This document shows, in pieces, positions 1 through 8,593 of a stretch of 64,000 nucleotides of DNA. Numbering within the stretch: the stretch's first letter is position 1; the number at the start of each line of letters is the position of its first letter. Both the position numbers and the translations under genes were made by a program. The stretch spans positions 161,615 to 225,614 of the forward strand of contig DATGLV010000041.1 in assembly GCA_035293945.1 (NCBI GenBank). Direction: 5' to 3'. The notes under the pieces were generated by a model that did no database searches, had not been told where the DNA came from, and was given only the letters and a program-made list of their open reading frames with translations. Origin of the DNA: VAZQ01 sp035293945 (GTDB lineage Bacteria; Pseudomonadota; Alphaproteobacteria; Rhizobiales; Xanthobacteraceae).

Positions 1-24
1 TCGAAACAAACAGAGGACAGTCGC

Positions 25-318
25 ATGACCTCCTTCGTCAATCCCCTTGATCGACACGGGAGTGCTGATCGTTCTGAGAGGGCCGCCGCGATTCAGCTCT
101 GGACCCGTCAAAACCTCCCGCTTGCTGAAGAAACGGCCGTGTCGGTCACCGAATTCGCCTGCGCCAAGCCAAGCTGCCCCCCTCGACAGACGGTGATTCT
201 CGTGCTGTCCGAGGACATGTCCATGCAGAAAATGTCCATCCACAAGGCTATGGCGGATGTTAGCGAAGCCGATGTTTTCGACGCTTGCTTGGAGCTATTG
301 CGTAACTGGCCATCTTAA
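25..318 (+). CDS. Small conserved-looking protein of unknown function
   Basis: This 97-residue protein has a good ribosome-binding site (AGAGGAC, about 8 bases before the ATG). Residues 43-58 carry a cysteine/proline cluster (EFACAKPSCPP) followed by a hydrophobic strand (TVILVLS) and a C-terminal acidic helix ending in LELLRNW. There is no signal peptide and no membrane segment. The two cysteines spaced by five residues could bind a metal or form a disulfide, but I do not recognise the family and assign no function. The next gene is convergent and ends 80 bases away. No terminator-like hairpin is obvious between them. Confidence 0.6.
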   Translation: MTSFVNPLDRHGSADRSERAAAIQLWTRQNLPLAEETAVSVTEFACAKPSCPPRQTVILVLSEDMSMQKMSIHKAMADVSEADVFDACLELLRNWPS

Positions 319-397
319 TTTTGTTCGAACGGCCGCGAGGCTTGCCCGCGCGACGCACTAGGATTGGCGCCCCGGAGCGCTTTCCAAGGGCCGTTCC

Positions 398-1366
398 TTA
401 TAGGAGCTTGAGCCGCGCCACCTGGGCGCATTCGTCGGCGGTCTTGAAATAGCGCTGCACCGCGTCGCGTCCGAGGTTGAAGGGATGCGGCTCGCCAGGC
501 TTACGCGCTGCAAGCATCTTGATCTTGGTAACGGCGTTGTCGAATTCCGAGTGATTCGACATGAGCACGGTCGCATTCAGGCTGGCGGCCAGCCCCGCCA
601 TCTTGCGCTGCGTGTAGATGTAGGTGTCGAAATGGGGCACATCGTTCGGGAAGTTGAACGCGGTTCCGCCTGAATACGCCACCATCAGGGGCGTGCCGTT
701 ATCCTTCACCTGAAAAAACATTGAAACCGTGCCGGCCGTGTGCCCGGGCGTGAGGGCGAGCGTCACCGTCGAATCGCCGAGCACGACCTTCTGGCCGTCG
801 AAGGCTACCATGTCGCGCTTCGGCTTTCCGTGTGGGTACCGATTGACGGAATTTTCGATGCTGTCCCAATCCGGCCCGCCCATAATGATGCGGGAACCGA
901 ACCGATCCTGCATCAGCTTGGCTCCGCCGTCATGATCGAGATGGGCGTGGGTGACGATGACGTATTTGACGGTGGCAGGGTCGAGACCGAGCTTCCGCAA
1001 GCCGCCGACGATCGCCTCTTCGGAGGCATAATCGTACAGGGTATCGAGCAGGATAATCCCTTCGCGGCTCGTCATCGCCCAGGCGGAGTGAAACTTGGTG
1101 CCAACGAAGTAGAGATTGTCGAACACCTTGGCCGGATCGGTGTACCAGCTTGCCCGATCAGGTGGCGGCGGCGGCGCGACATCGGGGCCCTCGGCAGTTT
1201 GCGGCGCAATGCAGTTGCGTGCCAGGAGGCCTGTAAAATCAAATCCGGCTGCCGCCTTCGCGGCCGCAAGATGTGCTTCGATCGGATTGGCGCCAGGCTG
1301 AGCAATCACATCAGTAATGCCCCATGCGGCCGCAATGGCGAGCGCGAAGGTAACACGACGTTTCAT
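398..1366 (-). CDS. Secreted subclass-B3-like metallo-beta-lactamase-fold hydrolase
   Basis: I chose the second of two adjacent ATGs, which gives 322 residues beginning MKRRVTF. A GGGGAAA stretch lies just upstream, and the residues that follow form a signal peptide ending near VIAQPG. The zinc motif HAHLDH is at about 140-145, followed by GG. Further ligands are the histidines in PGHTAGT and SNHSEFD, so both metal sites look complete. Subclass B3 enzymes hydrolyse beta-lactams, but many secreted relatives act on lactones or other esters, so the substrate is open. The gene lies downstream of the DUF6644/DUF6152-type pair on the same strand with a 175-base gap, so co-transcription is possible. 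The frame stays open upstream to 1456, but that extension has no signal-peptide character. Confidence 0.85.
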   Translation of the reverse strand: MKRRVTFALAIAAAWGITDVIAQPGANPIEAHLAAAKAAAGFDFTGLLARNCIAPQTAEGPDVAPPPPPDRASWYTDPAKVFDNLYFVGTKFHSAWAMTSREGIILLDTLYDYASEEAIVGGLRKLGLDPATVKYVIVTHAHLDHDGGAKLMQDRFGSRIIMGGPDWDSIENSVNRYPHGKPKRDMVAFDGQKVVLGDSTVTLALTPGHTAGTVSMFFQVKDNGTPLMVAYSGGTAFNFPNDVPHFDTYIYTQRKMAGLAASLNATVLMSNHSEFDNAVTKIKMLAARKPGEPHPFNLGRDAVQRYFKTADECAQVARLKLL

Positions 1367-1540
1367 CATAGATTTCCCCATGCGGGTGCCGTCAGCGAAT
1401 GGCTTCCAAATCGAGATGAATCCCGCGACCGGAAGGCTACACCACATGACGGGCACCAGGAAAGGCGCGGCCCTTCGCCCTACGATTGCTGGGCTGAGTT
1501 TGTCGCGAGCGAAGCCCGGAAAATCAAATTGCGGCAGAGC

Positions 1541-2032
1541 TCACCAGTAGCCGATCATACGGCCGGCGCTGATTGAGGTCAGCCAAAAGAGCAGCGAGGT
1601 GCCGCCCATGGCGGCGAGGCGTCGGCGCTCCTGATGCGTCAGGTCGCGGTTCTTGTGCGCGCGCCAGGCGGATGAGCGGTGAACCAGCAACACGTTGAGC
1701 AGGGCCAATCCTATGACCGGAATTTTGATGTAGAGAAACGGATTGCCGACATATTCCGTCGCTTTAGTCGCGAGCAGACCCGCGCCCGTGATGGCGGCGA
1801 TGCCGAACCCAATCGTCGCCATGCGCGTGGTGGGGCGTGAAATCGCCGCCAGTGGAGCATCCGACCAAAACCCCAACAGGCGCAGGTCGAGAATCACCAC
1901 CGACCCGAACAGTGTCGCCACGCCGAGGATGTGCGTGAGATTGATGATCCCGTAGAGCCAGACACCGTTGTCGCGCATGACGTGGCCAAGCGCGGAGCCC
2001 TCAAGCCACGCCATCAGCTGCGCGAAGCTCAT
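1541..2032 (-). CDS. DUF6644-type integral membrane protein
   Basis: This 163-residue protein has about four hydrophobic segments: a first helix around GIINLTHILGVATLFGSVVIL, one near MATIGFGIAAITGAGLLA, one near FLYIKIPVIGLALLNVLLV, and a last one near the C-terminus. The N-terminal WLEGSALGHVMRDNGVWLYG stretch and the LRLLGF motif recur in two further membrane proteins at 46875-47366 and 47388-47900, so the window holds three members of one family. Its start codon overlaps the stop of the upstream secreted protein gene by four bases (ATGA), which indicates translational coupling. Conserved histidines in the first helix could ligate heme, but that is inference. The biochemical role is unknown. 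Confidence 0.75.
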   Translation of the reverse strand: MSFAQLMAWLEGSALGHVMRDNGVWLYGIINLTHILGVATLFGSVVILDLRLLGFWSDAPLAAISRPTTRMATIGFGIAAITGAGLLATKATEYVGNPFLYIKIPVIGLALLNVLLVHRSSAWRAHKNRDLTHQERRRLAAMGGTSLLFWLTSISAGRMIGYW

Positions 2033-2412
2033 TTTATCTTATCTAGGAATTCCGGATACACATTGTATTGCTTGCCGCCATATTCGACCTGAATGGTCTT
2101 CATTTCCAAGCGGTTTGGATCGCGATTGCGCTGACCGTGCACCGTCACCACCGAGCCGACCGGAATGGTGTCCTGTTTCAGGCCGGCCGACTGCGTACGA
2201 GGCGGAGGCGCCAGCGTGATGTCCCAGACCATGTGGTCAGCCGTCATGATCTTCATGGTGCCGTGCGGGCCTGCGAGCTTGACCCCTTCGGTAACCACGC
2301 CGCTCAAGGCGGTGACCTCATCGACATTTCCGCCCCAGCCATGATGTGCAAAGGCCGGAATGGCAGATGCAACCGAAATGGCGGTGGCGAGCCAGATTGT
2401 GTTCAGGCGCAT
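2029..2412 (-). CDS. DUF6152-type secreted protein
   Basis: The 127-residue product has a clear signal peptide (MRLNTIWLATAISVASAIPAFA) directly followed by HHGWGG. That histidine pair at the mature N-terminus, with the later GPHG motif and a small beta-rich domain (GSVVTVHGQRNRDPN), is typical of the DUF6152 family. The mature histidine terminus could bind a metal such as copper, but this is inference only. The gene precedes and overlaps the DUF6644-type membrane protein gene by four bases. Together with the secreted metallo-hydrolase they look like one periplasmic or membrane module. Confidence 0.75.
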   Translation of the reverse strand: MRLNTIWLATAISVASAIPAFAHHGWGGNVDEVTALSGVVTEGVKLAGPHGTMKIMTADHMVWDITLAPPPRTQSAGLKQDTIPVGSVVTVHGQRNRDPNRLEMKTIQVEYGGKQYNVYPEFLDKIK

Positions 2413-2620
2413 GACATACTCCCAAGCTGGATCCGCGGATTATGCCGCAATCCGTGGATCGCGGGGAGGCAGTAATTTTGTGTGTCGGTATGCGCCCTAA
2501 GGGAGGCCTGCCCACCGAGGGATCGGCGGCCGCTCCCGAAATCTCCAGCTGGAGCAAGTCCGTTGCCCTCGTTGTGGGCCAGCGGGAGCGGTCCTTATTG
2601 CTGCGTGGCGACTTTCCGCT

Positions 2621-3583
2621 TTATTGAACGTGGACGCCTATTTTGCGCGCCAGCTCTCCGAGCGTCACGAAATCATCTTGCAGCATCTTGGCGACCTCCA
2701 CCGGCGTGCTGGCCGCGCCTTCGACGCCCTGCTCCTCGAACAGCTTCTTGATGTCCGGCTTGGCCACTGCCTTGACGATCGCGCCATTGAGCTTATCGAT
2801 GATCGGCTGCGGCGTTCCGACCGGCACATAGATGCCGCTCCAGCCGACCGCGTTGTAGCCTGGGTAGCCGGACTCGGCGACTGTGGGCACGTCGGGCAGC
2901 ATCGACAAGCGGGTCTGCCCGCCGGTCGCCAGCGCGCGCAGCTTGCCGGTGCGCACGTTCGGCAGCCTGCCCGCGATCGGCGCCATCGTCCATTGCGCAT
3001 CGCCGTTAACGACCGCATCGATCGCCGGACCGCCGCCCGGATAGTGCTGCACGACGGCATTCACCCCCGCCATGGCGATGAAGAGCTCACCGGCGAAATG
3101 GCCTGCGGTTCCGGCACCCGCAGTCGACATTTTGAGCTTGCCGGGAGCAGCCTTCATCAGGGCAACCAGCTCCTGCACGTTCTTTGCCGGCAACGACGGC
3201 GTGACCGCGAGCAGGGTCGGGCTGATCACAAAGCGTCCGACCGGAGTCAAATCGTGCAATGGATCAAAGGATACCTTCTTGATATTGGGCAGGAGTGCCA
3301 ACGTTCCCGAGCCGCCATACACGATCGTGTAGCCGTCAGGTGCCGACTTGATCCCCTTCTCGAGGCCGGCCTCGCCGAAGAGATTCTCGATCTCAATTGG
3401 CTGGCTGAGCTCCTCGGTCATTCCCTTGGCGATAATGCGCGCCTGGATATCGGTCGCCGAACCCGGCACCTCGGTCGCGATGAAATGGATCGGTTTGGTG
3501 GGATAGCTCTGCGCACTGGCCGTCGCCACGCTCGCCGCCAGAGCGGCGATCAGCGCCGCGACTTTCACACACGCATGACTCAT
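2621..3583 (-). CDS. Tripartite tricarboxylate transporter substrate-binding protein (Bug/TctC)
   Basis: The product has 320 residues, the usual size for the family. It has a signal peptide ending at ATASAQ and the family hallmarks: SYPTKPIHFI at the mature start, a GSATDIQARI loop, the ENLFGEAG segment and the late DVPTVAESGYPGYNAVGW motif. These periplasmic proteins capture carboxylated metabolites, and in classical systems they hand them to TctAB permeases. No tctA or tctB lies in this window, so the protein is an orphan receptor. The canonical ENRPGAGG loop is changed to ENLFGEAG here, which may alter ligand choice. A GAAGGG ribosome-binding site precedes the ATG. Confidence 0.9.
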   Translation of the reverse strand: MSHACVKVAALIAALAASVATASAQSYPTKPIHFIATEVPGSATDIQARIIAKGMTEELSQPIEIENLFGEAGLEKGIKSAPDGYTIVYGGSGTLALLPNIKKVSFDPLHDLTPVGRFVISPTLLAVTPSLPAKNVQELVALMKAAPGKLKMSTAGAGTAGHFAGELFIAMAGVNAVVQHYPGGGPAIDAVVNGDAQWTMAPIAGRLPNVRTGKLRALATGGQTRLSMLPDVPTVAESGYPGYNAVGWSGIYVPVGTPQPIIDKLNGAIVKAVAKPDIKKLFEEQGVEGAASTPVEVAKMLQDDFVTLGELARKIGVHVQ

Positions 3584-3645
3584 CTCGCGACCCTTCCGGT
3601 TACTTGGCTCCCGAAGTGTACACTGTCGTGTGCCAACGTCTCAAC

Positions 3646-3673
3646 TTGGGCAATTCAGGTTGGGCAATTCAGG
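3646..3673. repeat. Perfect 14-bp tandem duplication
   Basis: The unit TTGGGCAATTCAGG occurs twice back to back in the 219-base divergent region between the TctC gene (left) and the HiPIP gene (right). It could be a duplicated regulator site or simple slippage. Confidence 0.8.
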
Positions 3674-3802
3674 TCCTCTCCGCTCCCCCGATCAATCATG
3701 CTGCGTGTTCGGGGACGCGTGCCGGCAATGTTAATGCGCCGCTATTGCTGATCGTGGCAGGATAGATAGTATTGAGTCCAGCTTGTAAGGGGAGGACATC
3801 CC

Positions 3803-4102
3803 ATGCCGACTTCCGATCGATCGCGCAGGGCTTTTATCAAGACGGTGGCGGCCGCCGCCGCCACGGCTGCAGGTCGCGGCGTAACCGCCAGGGCAGAGGA
3901 TTACAAGCCTCAGGCGCAAAAGAAGCTGACGCAAGCCGCCGCCCGGTATCAGGATCACCCGCAGGGGGCCGAAAGCTGCGGCAGTTGTCCGTATTTCTTA
4001 TCCCCCAACAGCTGCGTACTGGTGGAAGGCGAGATCAGCCCGGCCGGCTGGTGCCCCATCTACACGAGGTTTTCGCCGCTCGATCGCGGCGGGCACGCGT
4101 AG
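3803..4102 (+). CDS. High-potential iron-sulfur protein (HiPIP), Tat-exported
   Basis: This 99-residue protein begins with a twin-arginine signal (SDRSRRAFIKTVAAAAATAA). The mature part carries the HiPIP cysteine pattern for one [4Fe-4S] cluster: CGSC, then NSC, then GWC, within the conserved context GAESCGSCPYF and SPAGWCPIY. HiPIPs are soluble periplasmic one-electron carriers, classically between the bc1 complex and a photosynthetic or terminal reaction partner. A strong GGGGAGGA ribosome-binding site precedes the ATG. The neighbours are a TctC gene (divergent) and the heme-propeller gene (convergent). A link to the CxxCH protein next door as redox partner is inference. Confidence 0.92.
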   Translation: MPTSDRSRRAFIKTVAAAAATAAGRGVTARAEDYKPQAQKKLTQAAARYQDHPQGAESCGSCPYFLSPNSCVLVEGEISPAGWCPIYTRFSPLDRGGHA

Positions 4103-4116
4103 TGCATTCACATCAC

Positions 4117-4226
4117 CGGTCATTCCCGCGAAAGCGGGAATCCAGTTTCCTTCGCAAAATGCAATCTTGAGCGCGCATCAAGAGCATCTTGCGGAGCTTA
4201 CCGGGTCCCCGCTTTCGCGGGGACGA
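4117..4226. repeat. Pair of REP-like palindromes between convergent genes
   Basis: Two hairpin-forming palindromes lie in opposite orientation: TTCCCGCGAAAGCGGGAA near 4121-4140 and CCCCGCTTTCGCGGGG near 4207-4222. They separate the convergent HiPIP and heme-propeller genes and may act as a bidirectional terminator or mRNA-stabilising element. The same CTTTCGC core recurs near 38945. Confidence 0.7.
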
Positions 4227-4244
4227 CCGGCGTGGCGCTTGCCG

Positions 4245-5981
4245 TCAGGGCGTCAGCGGCTCGATATGGACGATCTTGCTCGTCTGCTGACCTTCGGTCC
4301 ACATGCTGGATAGGACCTTGGGATCAGCGCTCTTCTGCACGTCGATATGGCGCGTATTGATCGACGTGGGCAACAGATAGGAGGTCCATTCGCCGGTTTC
4401 CACGTCGAGCCGTTGCACTAGATCGGTGCTCATGTCGGCGCCCCACGCATATTTGACGTCGTCATACTCGACGTCGTACGCGCCCGCATAAGGCACCGGC
4501 ACTTCCCACGATGTCATTTTTCCGGTCTTGGGATCGAACATCGAGTAGCGATTGGCGTGGAACTGCGAGAACCAAAGACGATTCTGCGCGTCGATGTGTC
4601 CTCGCCTGGCGCCGCCGATGCCTGGCAGCAGATCGATATAGGTTGTCTCGCCCGTCTTGGCGTCCGTGCGCCAGATTTGCTTCTGGTCGGGATTGTTGTC
4701 GAGGCCGTAGACATTGTTGGCGAGGTCGGTGACCAATCCGTAGGCGGCGATGTCGCGTTTTCCCGGCGGCGGCAGGACCTCGTGGAATTGCTCAGTGGCG
4801 AGATCAAACTGATAGAGCTTGTTGGGATGGCCGGGATCGGGCCCGCCATTGGTCTTGGTCCACAATTTCCCGTCAACATTCGAATGCAGGGCGTCGATCA
4901 TGGTGAACCGCGTGTCGCCCTTGTTCCAGTCGGGCGCGAGATAGATCGAAACCTTTTCGGTCTTCGGGTCGAGCTTGGCGATCTGCGCCTGGCCCATCAT
5001 GCCTTCCCAGATGTTTCCATCCTTGTCCATCGTGATCATGAGCCCGCCGGTCGGGAAGCCGGGCTTCGATACCGGAACCGCATAGCGCGTGACCTTGCCG
5101 GTCTTGGGGTCGAGCTTCGAGATGAACTGGTGCTGGAAATCCGAGAACCAGACGTTTCCCGCCTTGTCGAGCAGGGTGTCATGGGGCGCGGCGTCGTCGG
5201 GCAAGTCATAGGTCGTGATGATGGCTTGGGTCGATTTGCCGGTCGGCCGCGGCTGCGTTTTCAGCTGATAGGGCCACGTCTCTCCGGTGCTGAGATTGAT
5301 CGAAGCGATGTAGGCTCCAAGAGCCTCCTGCCCCTTGGTTGGCGGATGGCTCAATATCTCGGATGCGTTCTGATTGAAGAAAGGAAAATTGGGAGAAGCA
5401 TTGGCACTATGGGCGGTCATGCGTTCCAGCGTAAATGCCATCTCCTCGGCATTCTTCCGGGAAAAGATCGGCCGCTGCAGGCCATGGCAATCGAAGCACC
5501 GCTCCAATGCCATCTTCTGCCCGGGAGTGCCCGGCGCGCTTTGAATCCATTCGCTGTTGGACATTTGTAGCGCCAGCACGTCCGGCGCAGCCTTCGCGAG
5601 TGTCAGGTCGAGCTGCGTGGGGCCGCTTGACTGGATCGTTGCGGTTGTCGGCTTGAGCGTGTAGCCGACGGCCCGGATGGTGATGTCATAGGGGCCGGGC
5701 TCGAGCCGGTCTTGCGGAAAGCTGTACTGTCCTTGCGCATTGGTGCTGACTGACACCATCATGGTCGAGCCAGGGCGCTTGGCGCTGACCACCACCCCTT
5801 CCATTTTCCCTTCTTCGCTTGAGGAAACAGTACCGGTCAGCGCCGCCGGGCCATGGTTTTGCGCCAGCGCCGGGTGGCTGCCGCCGACCAGCAGAGCCAG
5901 CAAGCTCGCGCTCGTCATCACGCGCGTTCTGGTGCTGAAGGACAAACTAGCAAGAACACTTCCAAGTCGCGTGGTGGTCAT
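4245..5981 (-). CDS. Secreted carboxypeptidase-regulatory-like / CxxCH / Vgb-type propeller protein
   Basis: I chose the ATG at 5981 because GGGAGGG lies five bases upstream, giving 578 residues. Domains in order: a signal peptide ending about residue 41 (ALAQ); a CarboxypepD-regulatory-like beta sandwich, about 46-128 (GTVSSSEEGKMEGVVVSAKR through YTLKPTTATI); a c-type heme motif CFDCH at 162-166; then, from about 260 on, a six-to-seven-bladed propeller like virginiamycin B lyase (repeated blade motifs such as GNVWFSDF, GNIWEGMMG and NRLWFSQFHANR). The combination suggests a periplasmic heme protein with a ligand-binding propeller. The reaction is unknown. A paralogue lies at 29203-30867. 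Confidence 0.8.
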   Translation of the reverse strand: MTTTRLGSVLASLSFSTRTRVMTSASLLALLVGGSHPALAQNHGPAALTGTVSSSEEGKMEGVVVSAKRPGSTMMVSVSTNAQGQYSFPQDRLEPGPYDITIRAVGYTLKPTTATIQSSGPTQLDLTLAKAAPDVLALQMSNSEWIQSAPGTPGQKMALERCFDCHGLQRPIFSRKNAEEMAFTLERMTAHSANASPNFPFFNQNASEILSHPPTKGQEALGAYIASINLSTGETWPYQLKTQPRPTGKSTQAIITTYDLPDDAAPHDTLLDKAGNVWFSDFQHQFISKLDPKTGKVTRYAVPVSKPGFPTGGLMITMDKDGNIWEGMMGQAQIAKLDPKTEKVSIYLAPDWNKGDTRFTMIDALHSNVDGKLWTKTNGGPDPGHPNKLYQFDLATEQFHEVLPPPGKRDIAAYGLVTDLANNVYGLDNNPDQKQIWRTDAKTGETTYIDLLPGIGGARRGHIDAQNRLWFSQFHANRYSMFDPKTGKMTSWEVPVPYAGAYDVEYDDVKYAWGADMSTDLVQRLDVETGEWTSYLLPTSINTRHIDVQKSADPKVLSSMWTEGQQTSKIVHIEPLTP

Positions 5982-6287
5982 TGAACCCTCCCGTGGCGGC
6001 GCAGCAGTGCACTTCTCACGACGGAGAATATTGCGTCGGGTACGGCCAATCAAGTCATGGAAAGTAAGGTGGGCAAAGCGCGCCCTTAGAACCCTCCAAC
6101 ATGCTGAGCCTGTCGGCGCGTTGCCCGCGCGTCGCTTGATCTCGCGTGAGCAAAATTACGCGAGCGCATCGCGGTGGCTGGCGCAGTGATGGCAAATTTG
6201 CCCACGCTACAGCCCAAATCCACGATGTGCGCCCGCGCGCTCCGCGGCATGGCCCGCAACGCGAGGCCCCGCGACGATATCGCCTAT

Positions 6288-7049
6288 TCAATTAGGGTAC
6301 AGCCCCTTCGCCTTGTAGACCGCAGCCGCTTCCGGCGACTCCAGGAACTTGAGCAGCGCGCCGGCGGCACTTGCATCGCTCGCGCTCGGGCTCTGCCCGA
6401 CGGCGAACACCGTCACATTGTTCAACTCACCCGGAAAGACCCCGGCGAGCTCAGTGCCCGGCACCAGCTCCGATGTCTGCATGGCGCCAACCTCCGCGTC
6501 GCCTGCAGCCACCAAGTCCGCAGGGAGCTTGCCCTCCGGCGCTATCTTCATCTTGCCTTTCAGTTGCGCGGATATGCCCATCTGTTCGATCATCTTGCTG
6601 AAATACACGCTCGATGCGCCGCCGGTGGCAGGATTGCCGGTTGCGATCGACTTGGCCTCCAACAGAGCACGCTTAAACGCCTCAGGGGTAGAGACGTCGG
6701 GCTTCTGCGCACCGGTCCTCACAGCAAGGGCCATGCTGGCGCTCGCCAGCGTGGCATCGGATTTCGGTGTGATCTTGCCAGCCTTCACGAGGGCATCAAT
6801 GCCTGAGCGGGTCAGGATCGCGACATCGGCAGCTTCGCCGGACGTGATACGCTGGGCCAATTGAGCCGCAAGGCCGTAAGTGATTGTGAGCTTATTCTCG
6901 GTGGTCTTTTGGAACTGCGGCGCTAATTCATCAAGAACGCTGTGGAAGGCGACGGTGCTGTAGAGCTTGATCTCGGCCGCAGACGCGATCGTGACCTGCG
7001 TCAACAATACGACCGCTGCAGCGCTCATGCGGATGACGAGATGGGACAT
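6288..7049 (-). CDS. ModA-like extracellular solute-binding protein
   Basis: The product has 253 residues with a signal peptide ending at ASA. The mature start AEIKLYSTVAFHSVLDELAPQFQKTT, the DVAILTRSGIDALVKAGKI segment and the C-terminal GALLKFLESPEAAAVYKAKGL are characteristic of the molybdate-binding-protein-like (ModA/type II periplasmic) fold. The usual ModA oxyanion residues near the start (A-A-S-L) read YSTVAFHS here, so the ligand may be something other than molybdate. No ABC permease or ATPase gene is adjacent. The gene is divergent from the next binding protein, and the two share a 352-base intergenic region. Confidence 0.85.
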   Translation of the reverse strand: MSHLVIRMSAAAVVLLTQVTIASAAEIKLYSTVAFHSVLDELAPQFQKTTENKLTITYGLAAQLAQRITSGEAADVAILTRSGIDALVKAGKITPKSDATLASASMALAVRTGAQKPDVSTPEAFKRALLEAKSIATGNPATGGASSVYFSKMIEQMGISAQLKGKMKIAPEGKLPADLVAAGDAEVGAMQTSELVPGTELAGVFPGELNNVTVFAVGQSPSASDASAAGALLKFLESPEAAAVYKAKGLYPN

Positions 7050-7401
7050 GGTCTACCTCTCTTCCTCAAATCTCCGGGTAAAAAATTGCTGCTTGGTGTC
7101 TCGCTCAGTCAAGGAGGTCGCGTCCCCTGTCAGGTCAGAGTTCCGTGGCTTCGTAGTCGCGAGACAAACATTTACACCGCCACCGGATGTATATGAAGGA
7201 GGAATTATCCCAGACCCGTCGCTATGGCGGCGCCTCGGCTGACCCTGGCGAACCAAACAAGTCGGCGGCTCTTGAGGTAGTGCGGTGGTGCCGCTGGATG
7301 CTTTTCCTCGATCGAGAGATGCGCCATCATTGGAGGTGTCGCACCTCAATCGATGCAAGATTGCCCTGCGATATGACAACGAATCGACCAAGAGGGATGC
7401 C
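7050..7401. other. Divergent intergenic region between two binding-protein genes
   Basis: No gene with a plausible ribosome-binding site or recognisable product lies here on either strand. The region must contain the promoters for the ModA-like gene (left) and the second binding-protein gene (right). I could not identify a specific operator. Confidence 0.5.
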
Positions 7402-8451
7402 ATGCTGCGCCGGCCGGGACGCTTGAGCTCAAGTTTGCCTCTCATTGCTGTTGTTTCCGCGCTGCCGCTTTCCGCAGCGCGGAGCGAGACCACCGATGAG
7501 CTTTATGCGAAGGCGAAGATGGAAGGAGCGCTGGTGATCTACACCGGCGCGGGCGCGGCCGGCGCCAAAGCATTAGCGGACGCTTTTGAGAAGCAGTTCC
7601 CGGGCATCACGGTCGAGGCGCATGGGGGCTTCAGCAATGTGCTCGATCACGAGATCGATCAGCAGATCAGGGACAAGAAGGTCACCGCCGATTTCGTCAA
7701 CCTGCAAACCGTCCAGGATCTTCGCCGCTGGGACAAGGCCCGCGCGCTCATGCACTTCAAGGCGGAGGGCTTCGACCAGGTTCTTCCGCCCTTGAAGGAC
7801 AAGGATGGCGCCTGGGTTGCGGCGAACGCCACGCCCATCGTTTACGGCTACAATTCCGACAAGGTGCAGGAGGCCGACGTGCCGAAGTCGCCGCTCGATT
7901 TTTTGCAGCCTCAATTCCGCGGCAAGGTCGTGACCGTCTATCCGACCGACGACGATGCGACCCTCTACAATTTTGATCTGATCGTGCAGAAATACGGCTG
8001 GGACTTCATGAAGAAGTACATGGCGAATGATCCCTACTTCATCCAGGGGCATCGTGATGTCGCGGCCCGAGTCAGGTCGGGGGAGGATTTTGTCAGCTTC
8101 GACATCAGCAATACCAACCGGGGCGGCGGTGGCAGCCTCAAGGTCGCGCTGCCGCAAGCGGACAAGATACCGGTCTTCTTCACCGGGACCGCGATTCTCA
8201 AGGATGCGCCGCATCCAAATTCAGCAAAGCTCATGGTGACCTGGCTCTTGAGCAAGGAGCAGCAGGGCCGCAACCCCCTCGCCTACTCCTCGCGCGCCGA
8301 CATGCCGCCGCCCGCCGGGATGCCGCCGCTGACGGATTCCCGTTTTGCCAACGGCTACCGCGATTTTCTCGGCGACGGATCGCGCCTGCCGGCACTGCGC
8401 AAGCGCTACGAAGCCTTCATCGGGCCCGTGGTCAACAAGGCGACGCAATAG
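7402..8451 (+). CDS. ABC-type (iron/polyamine-like) extracellular solute-binding protein
   Basis: I chose the ATG at 7402, which has AGAGGGA just upstream and a clear signal peptide (MLRRPGRLSSSLPLIAVVSALPLSAARS), giving 349 residues. The fold is the family-1 or Fe(3+)-type binding protein: GALVIYTGAGAAGAKALADAFEKQFPGITVE at the start, then DKDGAWVAANATPIVYGYNSD, and a C-terminal LMVTWLLSKEQQGRNPLAYSSRADM. The ligand is unknown. No permease gene follows; the next genes encode the isoquinoline-oxidoreductase-type subunits, 142 bases downstream on the same strand. Confidence 0.85.
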   Translation: MLRRPGRLSSSLPLIAVVSALPLSAARSETTDELYAKAKMEGALVIYTGAGAAGAKALADAFEKQFPGITVEAHGGFSNVLDHEIDQQIRDKKVTADFVNLQTVQDLRRWDKARALMHFKAEGFDQVLPPLKDKDGAWVAANATPIVYGYNSDKVQEADVPKSPLDFLQPQFRGKVVTVYPTDDDATLYNFDLIVQKYGWDFMKKYMANDPYFIQGHRDVAARVRSGEDFVSFDISNTNRGGGGSLKVALPQADKIPVFFTGTAILKDAPHPNSAKLMVTWLLSKEQQGRNPLAYSSRADMPPPAGMPPLTDSRFANGYRDFLGDGSRLPALRKRYEAFIGPVVNKATQ

Positions 8452-8593
8452 GCCGCTGCAACCTCTTTTTGCGGCCGCTGAATTGGTGACGTCCGGATCA
8501 AGCCAACGATTGTTGTGCGGCAAAACGACAGGTGCGTTGCTTGATTGTCGCGCTCGACCGACATAGCGTTGATGCCGAAAGCGGGAGACCTCG

